Below, in pieces: positions 18,437-26,754 of a stretch of 64,000 bases of DNA (positions are counted from its first letter, which is position 1; the number at the start of each line of letters is the position of its first letter). Origin of the DNA: an uncultured Bacteroidota bacterium (GTDB taxonomy: Bacteria; Bacteroidota; Bacteroidia; Chitinophagales; LD1); assembly GCA_937894725.1 (NCBI GenBank), contig CALAYL010000005.1, positions 21,172-85,171 on the forward strand, given 5' to 3'. The position numbers and the translations under genes were made by a program. The notes beneath the pieces were generated by a model. It worked only from the letters and a program-made list of their open reading frames with translations. It was not told the origin of the DNA and ran no database searches.

Positions 18437-21163
18437 ATGAAGATAAAACTCCTTTGGTTAGCGATGTTGATCGCACCGTACTTTGCTCAAGCTTCGCATA
18501 TCAGGGCGGGAGAGATTTATTATAAAGTAATAGGCCCATTAACTATTAAAGCTACGGTAGTAACCTATGCAAAAATAACAGGCATCAATCCTGGTGCAGA
18601 TCGTGACGAAATCCCTGTGCAATGGGGTGATGGAACTTCTTCAATAGCTAGTCGAATCAATGGCCCTCAAAACCCTAGTACGGGTTATCCTCACTTTGGT
18701 GAAGACGTGGGCAACAACGTTAAAAAAAATATTTACGAAGCTACCCATGTATTTCCTGGCATTCCTCCTCCTCCCAACAACTTTTTTGTGATCTCGGCTG
18801 CCGATTCTTTACGAAATAATGGCATTATCAACATCAATAATGGAGCCTCTGATGGTGTGATTTTTTATGTAGAAGACACCCTAAAATTTCCGAATGACCT
18901 TGCTAACATCGGATTCAACTCTTCGCCCGTATTGCTCAATCCACCCATTGACTATGGCAATGTGAACGACACTTTTTACCACAATCCATTAGCCTTTGAC
19001 CCAGATGGAGACAGTTTGATTTATGAGCTCATACAACCCTTGCAAACTCGTGGTGTACCTGTGCCCCTCTACAAATATCCAAACGAGATCGTACCAGGGC
19101 CTTTAAACAAAGTATTTCTCAATCGATTTACCGGAGAGTTTATCTGGGCTACTCCGCAGCGAACAGGGATATACAACATTGCCATATTAATAAGAGAATA
19201 TCGAAGGGGTATATTGATGGGTACAATGATTCGAGATATGCAAATCATTATTGAAAATGGCAACAACGACCCACCTCAAATTGAAGGACTACTCGACACC
19301 TGTGTGAGAGCGGGCGACAATCTCAATATCACGGTGACAGCCACAGATCCGCAAATAACTCAAACAGTGACACTCTCTGCCAATGGTGGACCTATGCAGG
19401 TAGCTAACAACAAAGCTACCTTTCCTACCGTTTCTGGAAATCCGGTAAGCGGTATTTTTATGTGGCAAACCATTTGTGAGCATATTCAAAAGCAGCTATA
19501 TACTGTGGTCTTCAAGGCAGAAGACAACTACTCCATACCGCTGGTAGATCAAGAAACCTGGACGATAGAAGTAATCGCTCCACCACCACTCAATCTACAA
19601 GCTACTCCTCAAAGACAATCGGTAACTTTAAATTGGGACGCATACAATTGTAGCTCGTTTACCAATTTTAGAGGATTCTCGATTTGGCGAAAATTGGGCA
19701 GCAATCCTTTTGTGCCCACCTATTGTGAAACAGGACTAGCTGGCAGAGGCTATACAAAAATAGCAGATCGTGTACAATCCCTCAACTATATTGATAACAC
19801 AGTCATTCGCGGCAATGAATATTGCTATCGAATTTTAGCACACTTTTCTACAAAGTCGCCAAATGGAATCTTTGAATGGGATTTGGTAGAAAGTGTACCA
19901 TCGACAGAGGTGTGCGTGGTGTTGCCGTTGAGTGTGCCAGTATTAACGAAAGTAAGCGTAACAAATACCGATCCTACGGCAGGCACCATAGATGTAGCAT
20001 GGATAAAACCGTTGGTAGGAGTCACCAACCTCGACACTATCTTAGACGCTCCTCCTTATCGATATGAGCTGTATCGTGCTACTGGTTTTGCACCCTCAAG
20101 TGCCGCGCTCGTATATACTGTGTCTCGAAACTCATACTACGATTTGAACGATACAACGTTTACTGATACCGTCATAAATACTACAGACAATCCTTATACT
20201 TATCAACTCGTATTCAAATCTGCAACAGATCCCGTGGGTGTGTCTGATCCTGCATCTTCAGTCTATTTAAGCATAGCGCCAAGCGATCAAAGATTGGCGC
20301 TGTCTTGGAATTTTCAAACACCTTGGCTAAATGATACATTTCATGTATTCAGAAAAAATAATCTTACCAACCTTTTTGAATTTAGAACCTCGACCACTTC
20401 CTCAAACTACCTTGATACAGGACTTGTAAACGATACGACCTACTGCTATTATATCAAATCATTTGGGCACTATAGCATCCCTTTGATACAACGACCGTTA
20501 GTGAATCTTTCTCAAATTTCATGCGCATTTCCAAGAGATACCATACCGCCTTGCTCACCGAGGCTTAGCGTGCATACTCCTTGCGAAAATTTAATCTCAG
20601 ATTCTTTCAAATTGGAAAATAAATTGAGCTGGACATTTGATGAAAGTTGTGGAGCAGACATTGTGCGCTACAATATCTTTTTTCAAGAAGATAGCACTGG
20701 CGCAGTATCACTGATAGGAAGTACTTTCGCCAAAGAAGACACCACTTATCTGCATGCTCTACCACAAAATATAGCTGGCTGTTATTTTGTGACTGCACTC
20801 GACAGATTAAATAATGAAAGCCCAAAAGACAATCGTGTGTGTGTAGATAATTGCCCTATTTACGAACTACCCAACACTTTTACTCCAAACGGAGATGGGG
20901 CTAATGATTTATTTACCCCTCGCAAGCCATATAGATTTGTGAGTAGAGTGGAATTTAAGGTGTTTAACCGCTGGGGGGAAAAAGTATTTGAGACTACAGA
21001 CCCTGAACTCAACTGGGATGGCAAGGATCAAAAGACGGGAAAAGCGATGCCCGATGGAGTATATTATTATGGAGGATATTATTACGAATCGCATTTGGGA
21101 GGAGAAATAAAACGACCACTACCATCCAAAAAAGGAGGAGGATTTATTGAACTTTTGCGCTAA
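18437..21163 (+). CDS. Secreted protein with fibronectin-type segments and gliding-motility (T9SS type B) C-terminal domain
   Basis: This 908-residue protein has a signal peptide ending near YFAQAS, followed by SHIRAGEIYYK, an N-terminal start common among large Bacteroidota surface proteins. The middle holds beta-sandwich segments resembling fibronectin type III modules (for example PPLNLQATPQRQSVTLNWD from about residue 385). The last 95 residues are a clear gliding-motility-associated C-terminal domain: LPNTFTPNGDGANDLF, KVFNRWGEKVFE, NWDGKD and DGVYYYGGYY. Such domains direct T9SS secretion and surface attachment. The function is probably adhesive or structural. The downstream ribE gene is only 11 bases away. 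Confidence 0.85.
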   Translation: MKIKLLWLAMLIAPYFAQASHIRAGEIYYKVIGPLTIKATVVTYAKITGINPGADRDEIPVQWGDGTSSIASRINGPQNPSTGYPHFGEDVGNNVKKNIYEATHVFPGIPPPPNNFFVISAADSLRNNGIININNGASDGVIFYVEDTLKFPNDLANIGFNSSPVLLNPPIDYGNVNDTFYHNPLAFDPDGDSLIYELIQPLQTRGVPVPLYKYPNEIVPGPLNKVFLNRFTGEFIWATPQRTGIYNIAILIREYRRGILMGTMIRDMQIIIENGNNDPPQIEGLLDTCVRAGDNLNITVTATDPQITQTVTLSANGGPMQVANNKATFPTVSGNPVSGIFMWQTICEHIQKQLYTVVFKAEDNYSIPLVDQETWTIEVIAPPPLNLQATPQRQSVTLNWDAYNCSSFTNFRGFSIWRKLGSNPFVPTYCETGLAGRGYTKIADRVQSLNYIDNTVIRGNEYCYRILAHFSTKSPNGIFEWDLVESVPSTEVCVVLPLSVPVLTKVSVTNTDPTAGTIDVAWIKPLVGVTNLDTILDAPPYRYELYRATGFAPSSAALVYTVSRNSYYDLNDTTFTDTVINTTDNPYTYQLVFKSATDPVGVSDPASSVYLSIAPSDQRLALSWNFQTPWLNDTFHVFRKNNLTNLFEFRTSTTSSNYLDTGLVNDTTYCYYIKSFGHYSIPLIQRPLVNLSQISCAFPRDTIPPCSPRLSVHTPCENLISDSFKLENKLSWTFDESCGADIVRYNIFFQEDSTGAVSLIGSTFAKEDTTYLHALPQNIAGCYFVTALDRLNNESPKDNRVCVDNCPIYELPNTFTPNGDGANDLFTPRKPYRFVSRVEFKVFNRWGEKVFETTDPELNWDGKDQKTGKAMPDGVYYYGGYYYESHLGGEIKRPLPSKKGGGFIELLR

Positions 21164-21174
21164 TAAAACAAACT

Positions 21175-21771
21175 ATGTTTACGGGAATTATTGAAACACT
21201 CGGCACGATTGTAGCTATCGAAAAAAATGGGGTATGCACTGACTTTATCATCCATTCAGGCATTTCAAATCAGCTAAAAATAGATCAAAGCGTAGCGCAC
21301 AATGGGGCTTGCCTTACCGTAGTAGAAGTCAATGGCGATAAGCATCGAGTAACGGTGATACCAGAGTCGATAGCCAAAACAAACATTGGAGATTGGCAGT
21401 TAGAAAAAAAAATTAATTTAGAACGATGTACGCAAGTAGGTAGTCGCCTCGATGGCCATATTGTAGCTGGACACGTAGATCAAACAGCTATTTGCATAAA
21501 ACGGATCAATCTAGAAAACAGTTGGATTTTTACATTTAAATATATTCCCTCGCTACAAGCTTTGATAGTGGAGAAAGGCTCTATTACGATTGATGGCATT
21601 AGCCTCACCGTATTTGATGTGGTCGATGATTTATTTTCGGTAGCTATCATACCCTATACTTTTGAGCATACGACCATGCATCAAGTGTGCGAAGGCACTA
21701 AGGTGAATATTGAATTTGACTTAGTGGGAAAATATGTAGCTAAGATGGTACAGCTCAAAAAAACAAATTGA
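21175..21771 (+). CDS. ribE: Riboflavin synthase, alpha subunit
   Basis: The 198-residue protein begins MFTGIIETLGTI, the standard start of riboflavin synthase, and contains the two tandem lumazine-binding domains (first about 1-88, second about 97-186 with DGHIVAGHVD and GSITIDGISLTV). It dismutates two 6,7-dimethyl-8-ribityllumazine molecules to riboflavin. Length is normal. No FMN riboswitch is seen; the 11-base gap to the gene in front is too short. A flavoprotein gene follows immediately. Confidence 0.96.
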   Translation: MFTGIIETLGTIVAIEKNGVCTDFIIHSGISNQLKIDQSVAHNGACLTVVEVNGDKHRVTVIPESIAKTNIGDWQLEKKINLERCTQVGSRLDGHIVAGHVDQTAICIKRINLENSWIFTFKYIPSLQALIVEKGSITIDGISLTVFDVVDDLFSVAIIPYTFEHTTMHQVCEGTKVNIEFDLVGKYVAKMVQLKKTN

Positions 21772-21775
21772 AAAA

Positions 21776-22987
21776 TTGAAAGTTAAAAAGAAAATAGCCG
21801 TAATAGGTGGAGGTGCAGCGGGCTTTTTTTTTGCCATAAATTGCGCTGAAAAAAAGCCCTTGTACCAAATTGATATTTTTGAAAAATCGCCTAAGGTACT
21901 TGAAAAAGTGCGCATCTCAGGTGGGGGTAGGTGCAATGTAACACATGCCTGTTTTGAGCCAAAAGCACTTGCCAAAAATTACCCGCGAGGTGAAAAAGAA
22001 ATGATAGGGCCCTTTTATCAATTTCAACCACAAGATGTGATAGCATGGTTTGAAAAAAGAGGAGTGAAACTCAAAACTGAGGCTGATGGACGCATGTTTC
22101 CGACAACCGATAATTCAGAAACTATTATGGATTGTTTTTTGAACGAAGCAAAGAAAAACAACATCACTATACATACCCAAACTGGCATAGATGCTATAAA
22201 AAAAACAACTAATGGGTGGTTAATAAAGCCATCTAGAGATAGCGAAAAAAGCTATGATGCCGTATTTGTAGCTACGGGCAATGCAGCTAAAATGTGGGAG
22301 ATACTCGCAGCCATAGGACATAATCTCGCACCACCTGTACCATCTCTTTTTACGTTTAAAATTAAGGATAAATTGATTGATGATTTGATGGGTGTATCAG
22401 TCAAAAATGCCACCGTAAAGTTTGATAAAAAAAATCAAGAAACAGGACCTATACTGATTACCCACTGGGGGTTGAGTGGACCAGCGATTTTGCGGCTATC
22501 GGCTTGGGGTGCAAAAGCATTGTCGGAAGTAAATCATCAATTTCAACTCATCGTAAACTGGACAGGCACTCAAAACTCCAACCAAGTTTCTGCACTATTT
22601 AAACAACAAAAAAACATTCATTCTAAAAAACAAATTACCAATCAAAATTTATTTGACATTCCCACACGACTTTGGGAAAGATTATGTGAAATAGCCGGTA
22701 TTAAAGAAACCGAAATCTGGGCGGACACAAGCAATAAGAAACTAGAAGTCCTAGCGCAGCATTGTACAAATTATCATTTTGACGTAATGGGAAAAGCTAC
22801 GAATAAAGATGAGTTTGTAACCGCAGGTGGGGTGAATTTGAGAGAAATTGACTTCAAGACGATGGAGAGCAAACTGTTTTCTGGTCTATATTTCGGTGGA
22901 GAAGTGTTGAATATAGATGCTATCACAGGAGGCTTCAACTTTCAGGCAGCATGGACTACAGCTTGGGTAGCTGCAAAAGCGATATAA
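21776..22987 (+). CDS. BaiN/HI0933-like FAD-dependent oxidoreductase
   Basis: This protein of about 403 residues has an N-terminal FAD-binding Rossmann motif (VIGGGAAGFFFA) and the family hallmark VRISGGGRCNVTH. It also has ATGNAAKMW and the C-terminal TAGGVNLREID and GLYFGGEVLNIDAITGGFNFQ. The family (HI0933, YhiN, BaiN) consists of flavoproteins whose physiological substrates are mostly unknown. No ATG is available near the expected N terminus. The likely start is the TTG at 21776, four bases after the ribE stop, so expression is probably coupled to ribE. An ATT at 21767 is a less likely alternative. Confidence 0.88.
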   Translation: MKVKKKIAVIGGGAAGFFFAINCAEKKPLYQIDIFEKSPKVLEKVRISGGGRCNVTHACFEPKALAKNYPRGEKEMIGPFYQFQPQDVIAWFEKRGVKLKTEADGRMFPTTDNSETIMDCFLNEAKKNNITIHTQTGIDAIKKTTNGWLIKPSRDSEKSYDAVFVATGNAAKMWEILAAIGHNLAPPVPSLFTFKIKDKLIDDLMGVSVKNATVKFDKKNQETGPILITHWGLSGPAILRLSAWGAKALSEVNHQFQLIVNWTGTQNSNQVSALFKQQKNIHSKKQITNQNLFDIPTRLWERLCEIAGIKETEIWADTSNKKLEVLAQHCTNYHFDVMGKATNKDEFVTAGGVNLREIDFKTMESKLFSGLYFGGEVLNIDAITGGFNFQAAWTTAWVAAKAI

Positions 22988-23064
22988 GTTTTAATTTTCT
23001 AAATAAAAGCAAAAAATAGTAATCTTGGCACAAGATTCGTTTAAAACAAATCAAACACAAAACC

Positions 23065-24000
23065 ATGAAAAAATTGTTACTCTCTACTTTGACAGCATCC
23101 ATGTCGTTGCTCTCAATAGCCCAGCCCATAGTAGGCTCAAACTTGACCGTCTTTTCAGAAGATGGCAATAAGTTTTTTCTTATCCTAAATGGAGAAAGAC
23201 AGAACAATGACCCACAAACCAATATTAGGGTAGAGGATTTAACACAAGCGTGGTATAATTGTAAAATTATTTTTGAAGACAAAGCACTAGGTGAGCTTTC
23301 AAAAAACAACCTTCCTGTTCGCGATGTAGATAATGTACCACAAGAAGTAGTGTATAAAATCAAAAAAGACAAAAACAACGGCAAGTTTTCATTGCGTTAT
23401 TTTTCGGCTGAAGCAGTAAGACCAGACTTTATACCACCTTCTAATGTGCAGGTATATCACTATGGCAATCCTGCACCTGTAGTCGTACAACAAACTACGA
23501 CCACTACTAACGTAAATACGGGTGCAAACGTAAATGTCAATATGGGTGGCTTTGGTATAAATGTGAATGTAAATGATCCGCTTTTTAATGAAACGGTGAC
23601 CACTACTACGACTACTACTTCTTCAAATGCAAACACACAAGTAGTGACCTCTCGACCTCCAGGACAGCCAGCCCCTAGGCCAAATATGTATGGTGATTGC
23701 AGTTATGAATACCAGATGAATTCAGGTGATTTTGCAGCCGCATTAGAAACGATAAGGGAAACCTCTTTTGACGAAACAAAACTCACTACAGCAAAGCAAA
23801 TCGTAAGCGCAAACTGTATGACTAGTGATCAGGTTCTAGCTGTATGTAAGTTATTTTCGTTTGAAGGATCAAAACTTGATTTTGCAAAATTTGCTTACGA
23901 TCATACTACCGACCGCAGAAATTATTTTAAAGTAAATAATGTGTTTTCTTTCTCTTCAAGTAAAGAGGAATTGAGCAAGCATATTAGCAATTTTAAGTAA
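23065..24000 (+). CDS. Exported DUF4476 protein with Thr/Asn-rich low-complexity linker
   Basis: The 311-residue protein has a signal peptide (MKKLLLSTLTASMSLLSIAQ). An N-terminal beta-rich region of about 110 residues carries NGERQNN and YNCKIIFED motifs typical of these proteins. A low-complexity linker (about 150-205) follows, made of Thr runs and repeats of VNV/NVN. A C-terminal DUF4476 domain (about 215-308) ends with FEGSKLDFAKFAY and a FSFSSSKEEL motif. DUF4476 proteins are periplasmic or surface proteins of unknown function found in Bacteroidota. It stands alone, with 77 bases before it and 139 after. Confidence 0.82.
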   Translation: MKKLLLSTLTASMSLLSIAQPIVGSNLTVFSEDGNKFFLILNGERQNNDPQTNIRVEDLTQAWYNCKIIFEDKALGELSKNNLPVRDVDNVPQEVVYKIKKDKNNGKFSLRYFSAEAVRPDFIPPSNVQVYHYGNPAPVVVQQTTTTTNVNTGANVNVNMGGFGINVNVNDPLFNETVTTTTTTTSSNANTQVVTSRPPGQPAPRPNMYGDCSYEYQMNSGDFAAALETIRETSFDETKLTTAKQIVSANCMTSDQVLAVCKLFSFEGSKLDFAKFAYDHTTDRRNYFKVNNVFSFSSSKEELSKHISNFK

Positions 24001-24139
24001 CTAAACGAGTACATGTTGGTTCCTCTTTACAGCTAGTCATCTTATCAGAAAACAACGTTTAATCTGTTCGTTTCTTTTTTAGAACGAAACTTTTGTAACT
24101 TTCATTTGCTATTCTAGTAAATAATGTAAATAAGGAAGA

Positions 24140-24976
24140 ATGAAAGCTATTTATCTCAAAAGATGCATTCTCGCTATAGCTATAATAGGCATAGTGATGA
24201 ATAGTTGTAAAAAAGATAATCTTGGCAGTGATAATGCTGCACAAGACTATACTACTGCTGATGCGATTTTTACAGAAGCGCATAATATCGCTGACGAAGC
24301 GGAGCAATCGGGCACGGTGTCTCTAAAGGAGGATGAATTTATGGGTATTGCTTCTGGCAACTGTGCGGTCGTAACAAAAGATTCTACCACTACACTAGGG
24401 AATAGGCTGATTACAGTGGACTTTGGCAGTGGATGCCAAGGCTTTGATGGCAGAACAAGAAGAGGAAAAGTACTTATATCTTATACTGGCCGATACAAAG
24501 ACTCAGGAACTGTGGTTACCATTCATTTTGATGGCTATAGTGTAAACGGTAATACAGTAGATAATAATAGTGTAAAAACGATAACCAATACTACAGCAGG
24601 TGGAGGAAATCCAAAACGAAATGTAAGTGTGAGTGGTCGAATTACACTCGCCAATGGCAAGGGTACTATCGTATGGACTGCCAATAGAGTACGTGAATTT
24701 TTAGTAGGGTCAAATACTCCCCTATGGAGCGATGACGTGTATGTTATCTCTGGAAATTCGAGTGGCACCACTGCAAGTGGCAAATCGTTTTCTGCTTATA
24801 TTACCTCCCCACTTCGCAAAGACTTCGGCTGTGCTGCAAATAGAAGAGGGTTTACCGCTGGCAGCATAGATATAAACGTTGCAGGAAAATTACGAATAGT
24901 AGATTTTGGCAATGGAACATGCGACAATGAATTTACTATTACCTTAAATGGAAAAACATACACAGTTACCTTTTAA
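24140..24976 (+). CDS. Hypothetical lipoprotein
   Basis: The 278-residue product starts with a lipoprotein signal: hydrophobic residues to about 21, then MNSC followed by KKDN, so Cys23 is the likely lipidated residue. The rest is a Gly/Thr/Asn-rich, probably all-beta protein. It contains two related segments, each with a VDFGxGxC pattern (VDFGSGCQGFDGRTRRG near residue 95 and VDFGNGTCDNEFTI near the end). I do not recognise a named family. An AAGGA ribosome binding site (24132-24136), rare in this window, precedes the ATG. A hairpin at 24990-25022 follows. Confidence 0.75.
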   Translation: MKAIYLKRCILAIAIIGIVMNSCKKDNLGSDNAAQDYTTADAIFTEAHNIADEAEQSGTVSLKEDEFMGIASGNCAVVTKDSTTTLGNRLITVDFGSGCQGFDGRTRRGKVLISYTGRYKDSGTVVTIHFDGYSVNGNTVDNNSVKTITNTTAGGGNPKRNVSVSGRITLANGKGTIVWTANRVREFLVGSNTPLWSDDVYVISGNSSGTTASGKSFSAYITSPLRKDFGCAANRRGFTAGSIDINVAGKLRIVDFGNGTCDNEFTITLNGKTYTVTF

Positions 24977-24989
24977 TATTTTTCGAATT

Positions 24990-25022
24990 TAGAAAGGCGA
25001 CCACAAAATGATCGCCTTTCTA
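24990..25022. terminator. Hairpin between convergent genes, possible bidirectional terminator
   Basis: An 11-bp perfect stem (TAGAAAGGCGA at 24990-25000 with 25012-25022) and an 11-base loop lie between the lipoprotein stop (24976, plus) and the T9SS protein stop (25042, minus). No strong T-tract follows on either strand, so efficiency as an intrinsic terminator is uncertain. Confidence 0.6.
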
Positions 25023-25041
25023 TAAGATGTGTGTGCGTTGA

Positions 25042-26661
25042 TTATTTGCTTACTACTATTTTAGCAGTAGATGTACCTGAGTCGTTAGCTACTTTGGCTA
25101 TATAGATTCCTGATTGTAAATTTTCGAACGATAGCGCCAAAGCATGACTACCAGCCGAAAATGCCCGATTAGCGACCTCATTTACCAGTCTGCCTTGTAG
25201 ATCAAAAATGTGTATATTTAGGTATGCTGATTTTTCTAAGTTGAAGACTAATTTTGCATTACCACTGGTAGGATTTGGTACTACAACTATATCTTTGACT
25301 ACGGCTATATTTTCTACCGCTAGAGGCGTTAAGTAAGGAGTTGATTGTGGATCAAAGTTTGCCCAATCTTTTGTCCAATCAGTAATACTTCCACCAAAGG
25401 CTCCTTTGTAAGCTACGCTTGTGAATCCAGTCAATTTTGCAGCACTAAAATCGGCTCCTGCCAATGCAGGAGAAGTAGCTTGCAGCGTAAAATCTGGAGC
25501 AGTTCTATTAAAAGGGTTTACGAGCAATAAAGTAGCATTTGCATTGCCTCCATATACGGTATTATGCGTAGCAGGGTTAGCTAAATATGCAGAATCAAAT
25601 GACGACTCATACGCTTGCTCTTTGCTACCTTCTATAATATTATATTTAAATTCTAGTGAGTCTGTAAGTGCTTTGTTTTGTGTAACACTACCTTCAATTC
25701 TCACGCCTCTTTTGTATCCTAAAATGATAGAATTAAAAATAGAGAGTGAAGTGTTTCTTCTCAAACGTGCAGCCCATCCATATTTCGCATCTATTGTAGA
25801 AGTTGTAGTTTGTGCAGGGCCTACTACGGTAATGTTTGAAAACACCGCACTTGTATTCGGTGTATTATAGGTGGAGTTTGCATCATTGTCAGACTCAAAT
25901 GCATTAGAAATATCCCCTTGGTCAGCTATAGAATCTATACGCACAATCAAGCCAAACTGCACTTTTCCGCTGTATCCATTGTCTGTGTCAAAATCATCAT
26001 CGCGCGAAGCAAATGAAATCAAATGCGAAGCATTAACAGTGCCACCAAACCACTCTATACCATCATCTTGACCATAGCTCACTTGTACATGGTCTAGTTT
26101 AGTGCCAGCACCTACACCGCCTAATGTCAATGAATTTAACTCTGTATTCGTACCACAAATATATCCTGCATATTCTATACGCACATAACTCAATACGCCT
26201 GAGCTATCATTAGGGTCTGTACCACCATAGTTGTAATCTGGTGCTGTACCACACTCTAAAAGACCTTGAATCTGTACATCATTCGCATTTTTAAAGTTTA
26301 CTGGTGCTTTCCCCAAAATAGCTATGCCCGACCAGTCGCCTCTTTGTCTTTGTCCTGCAGGTTGATTTGAAGTAAACACTATGGGCTGGGCAGCTGTACC
26401 CTGAGCATTGATTTTAGCTCCAGCTGCTATCACTAGTTTTCCTCCTGTATTTTTATCTCCTTTGATCAAAGTACCTGGCTGGATAGTAAGTGTAGCATTG
26501 TTTTTTACGATAATTTCGCCATACAATACATAGATGTTATTGCTAGTCCATGTAATGTTAGAAGTAATCACAGCGTTGACTGGTACAGTAGCTGCCATCA
26601 ATGATGTACCTACGAGTATCATCAATATGGTGAACATTTTGGTTAAGTTGTTTTGTTTCAT
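25042..26661 (-). CDS. Secreted beta-helix-like protein with T9SS type A sorting domain
   Basis: The 539-residue protein has a signal peptide ending near SLMAA. The body shows right-handed beta-helix features, with LTIQPGTLIKGD, LVIAAGAKINAQGTA and many short repeats containing N, G and D. A classic T9SS type A C-terminal domain begins IVVVPNPTSGNAKLVF and ends with GIYIAKVANDSGTSTAKIVV. It would be surface-displayed or released. It lies 93 bases downstream of a TonB receptor on the same strand. Such receptor/T9SS-protein pairs recur in Bacteroidota. The ligand is unknown. Phosphate-linked roles have been suggested for similar pairs, and the nearby PhoB/PhoR-like genes fit that, but this is inference. 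Confidence 0.82.
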   Translation of the reverse strand: MKQNNLTKMFTILMILVGTSLMAATVPVNAVITSNITWTSNNIYVLYGEIIVKNNATLTIQPGTLIKGDKNTGGKLVIAAGAKINAQGTAAQPIVFTSNQPAGQRQRGDWSGIAILGKAPVNFKNANDVQIQGLLECGTAPDYNYGGTDPNDSSGVLSYVRIEYAGYICGTNTELNSLTLGGVGAGTKLDHVQVSYGQDDGIEWFGGTVNASHLISFASRDDDFDTDNGYSGKVQFGLIVRIDSIADQGDISNAFESDNDANSTYNTPNTSAVFSNITVVGPAQTTTSTIDAKYGWAARLRRNTSLSIFNSIILGYKRGVRIEGSVTQNKALTDSLEFKYNIIEGSKEQAYESSFDSAYLANPATHNTVYGGNANATLLLVNPFNRTAPDFTLQATSPALAGADFSAAKLTGFTSVAYKGAFGGSITDWTKDWANFDPQSTPYLTPLAVENIAVVKDIVVVPNPTSGNAKLVFNLEKSAYLNIHIFDLQGRLVNEVANRAFSAGSHALALSFENLQSGIYIAKVANDSGTSTAKIVVSK

Positions 26662-26754
26662 GTGTTATTAATTTTTGTTGCTACAAACATGCCATTCTAC
26701 TATAAACTAGACGTTGCTTGAGAGTTAAGAAATTGTTTTGAAAAAAAACGCCAT

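Noticed and set aside
22956..23384. 142-residue minus-strand open frame
   Set aside because: It runs antisense to the DUF4476 gene, whose signal peptide and C-terminal domain are convincing. The antisense product is unlike any family.
23510..23570. Possible tandem DNA repeat within the DUF4476 gene
   Set aside because: The unit lengths are irregular and explained by low-complexity protein sequence. It is not a CRISPR-like or satellite array.
24068..24090. Small hairpin (TTCGTT with AACGAA) downstream of the DUF4476 gene
   Set aside because: It has only 6 pairs with a 10-base loop and no T-tract, too weak to call a terminator.
25421..25870. 149-residue plus-strand open frame
   Set aside because: It is antisense to the T9SS beta-helix protein, whose sorting domain and signal peptide are clear.
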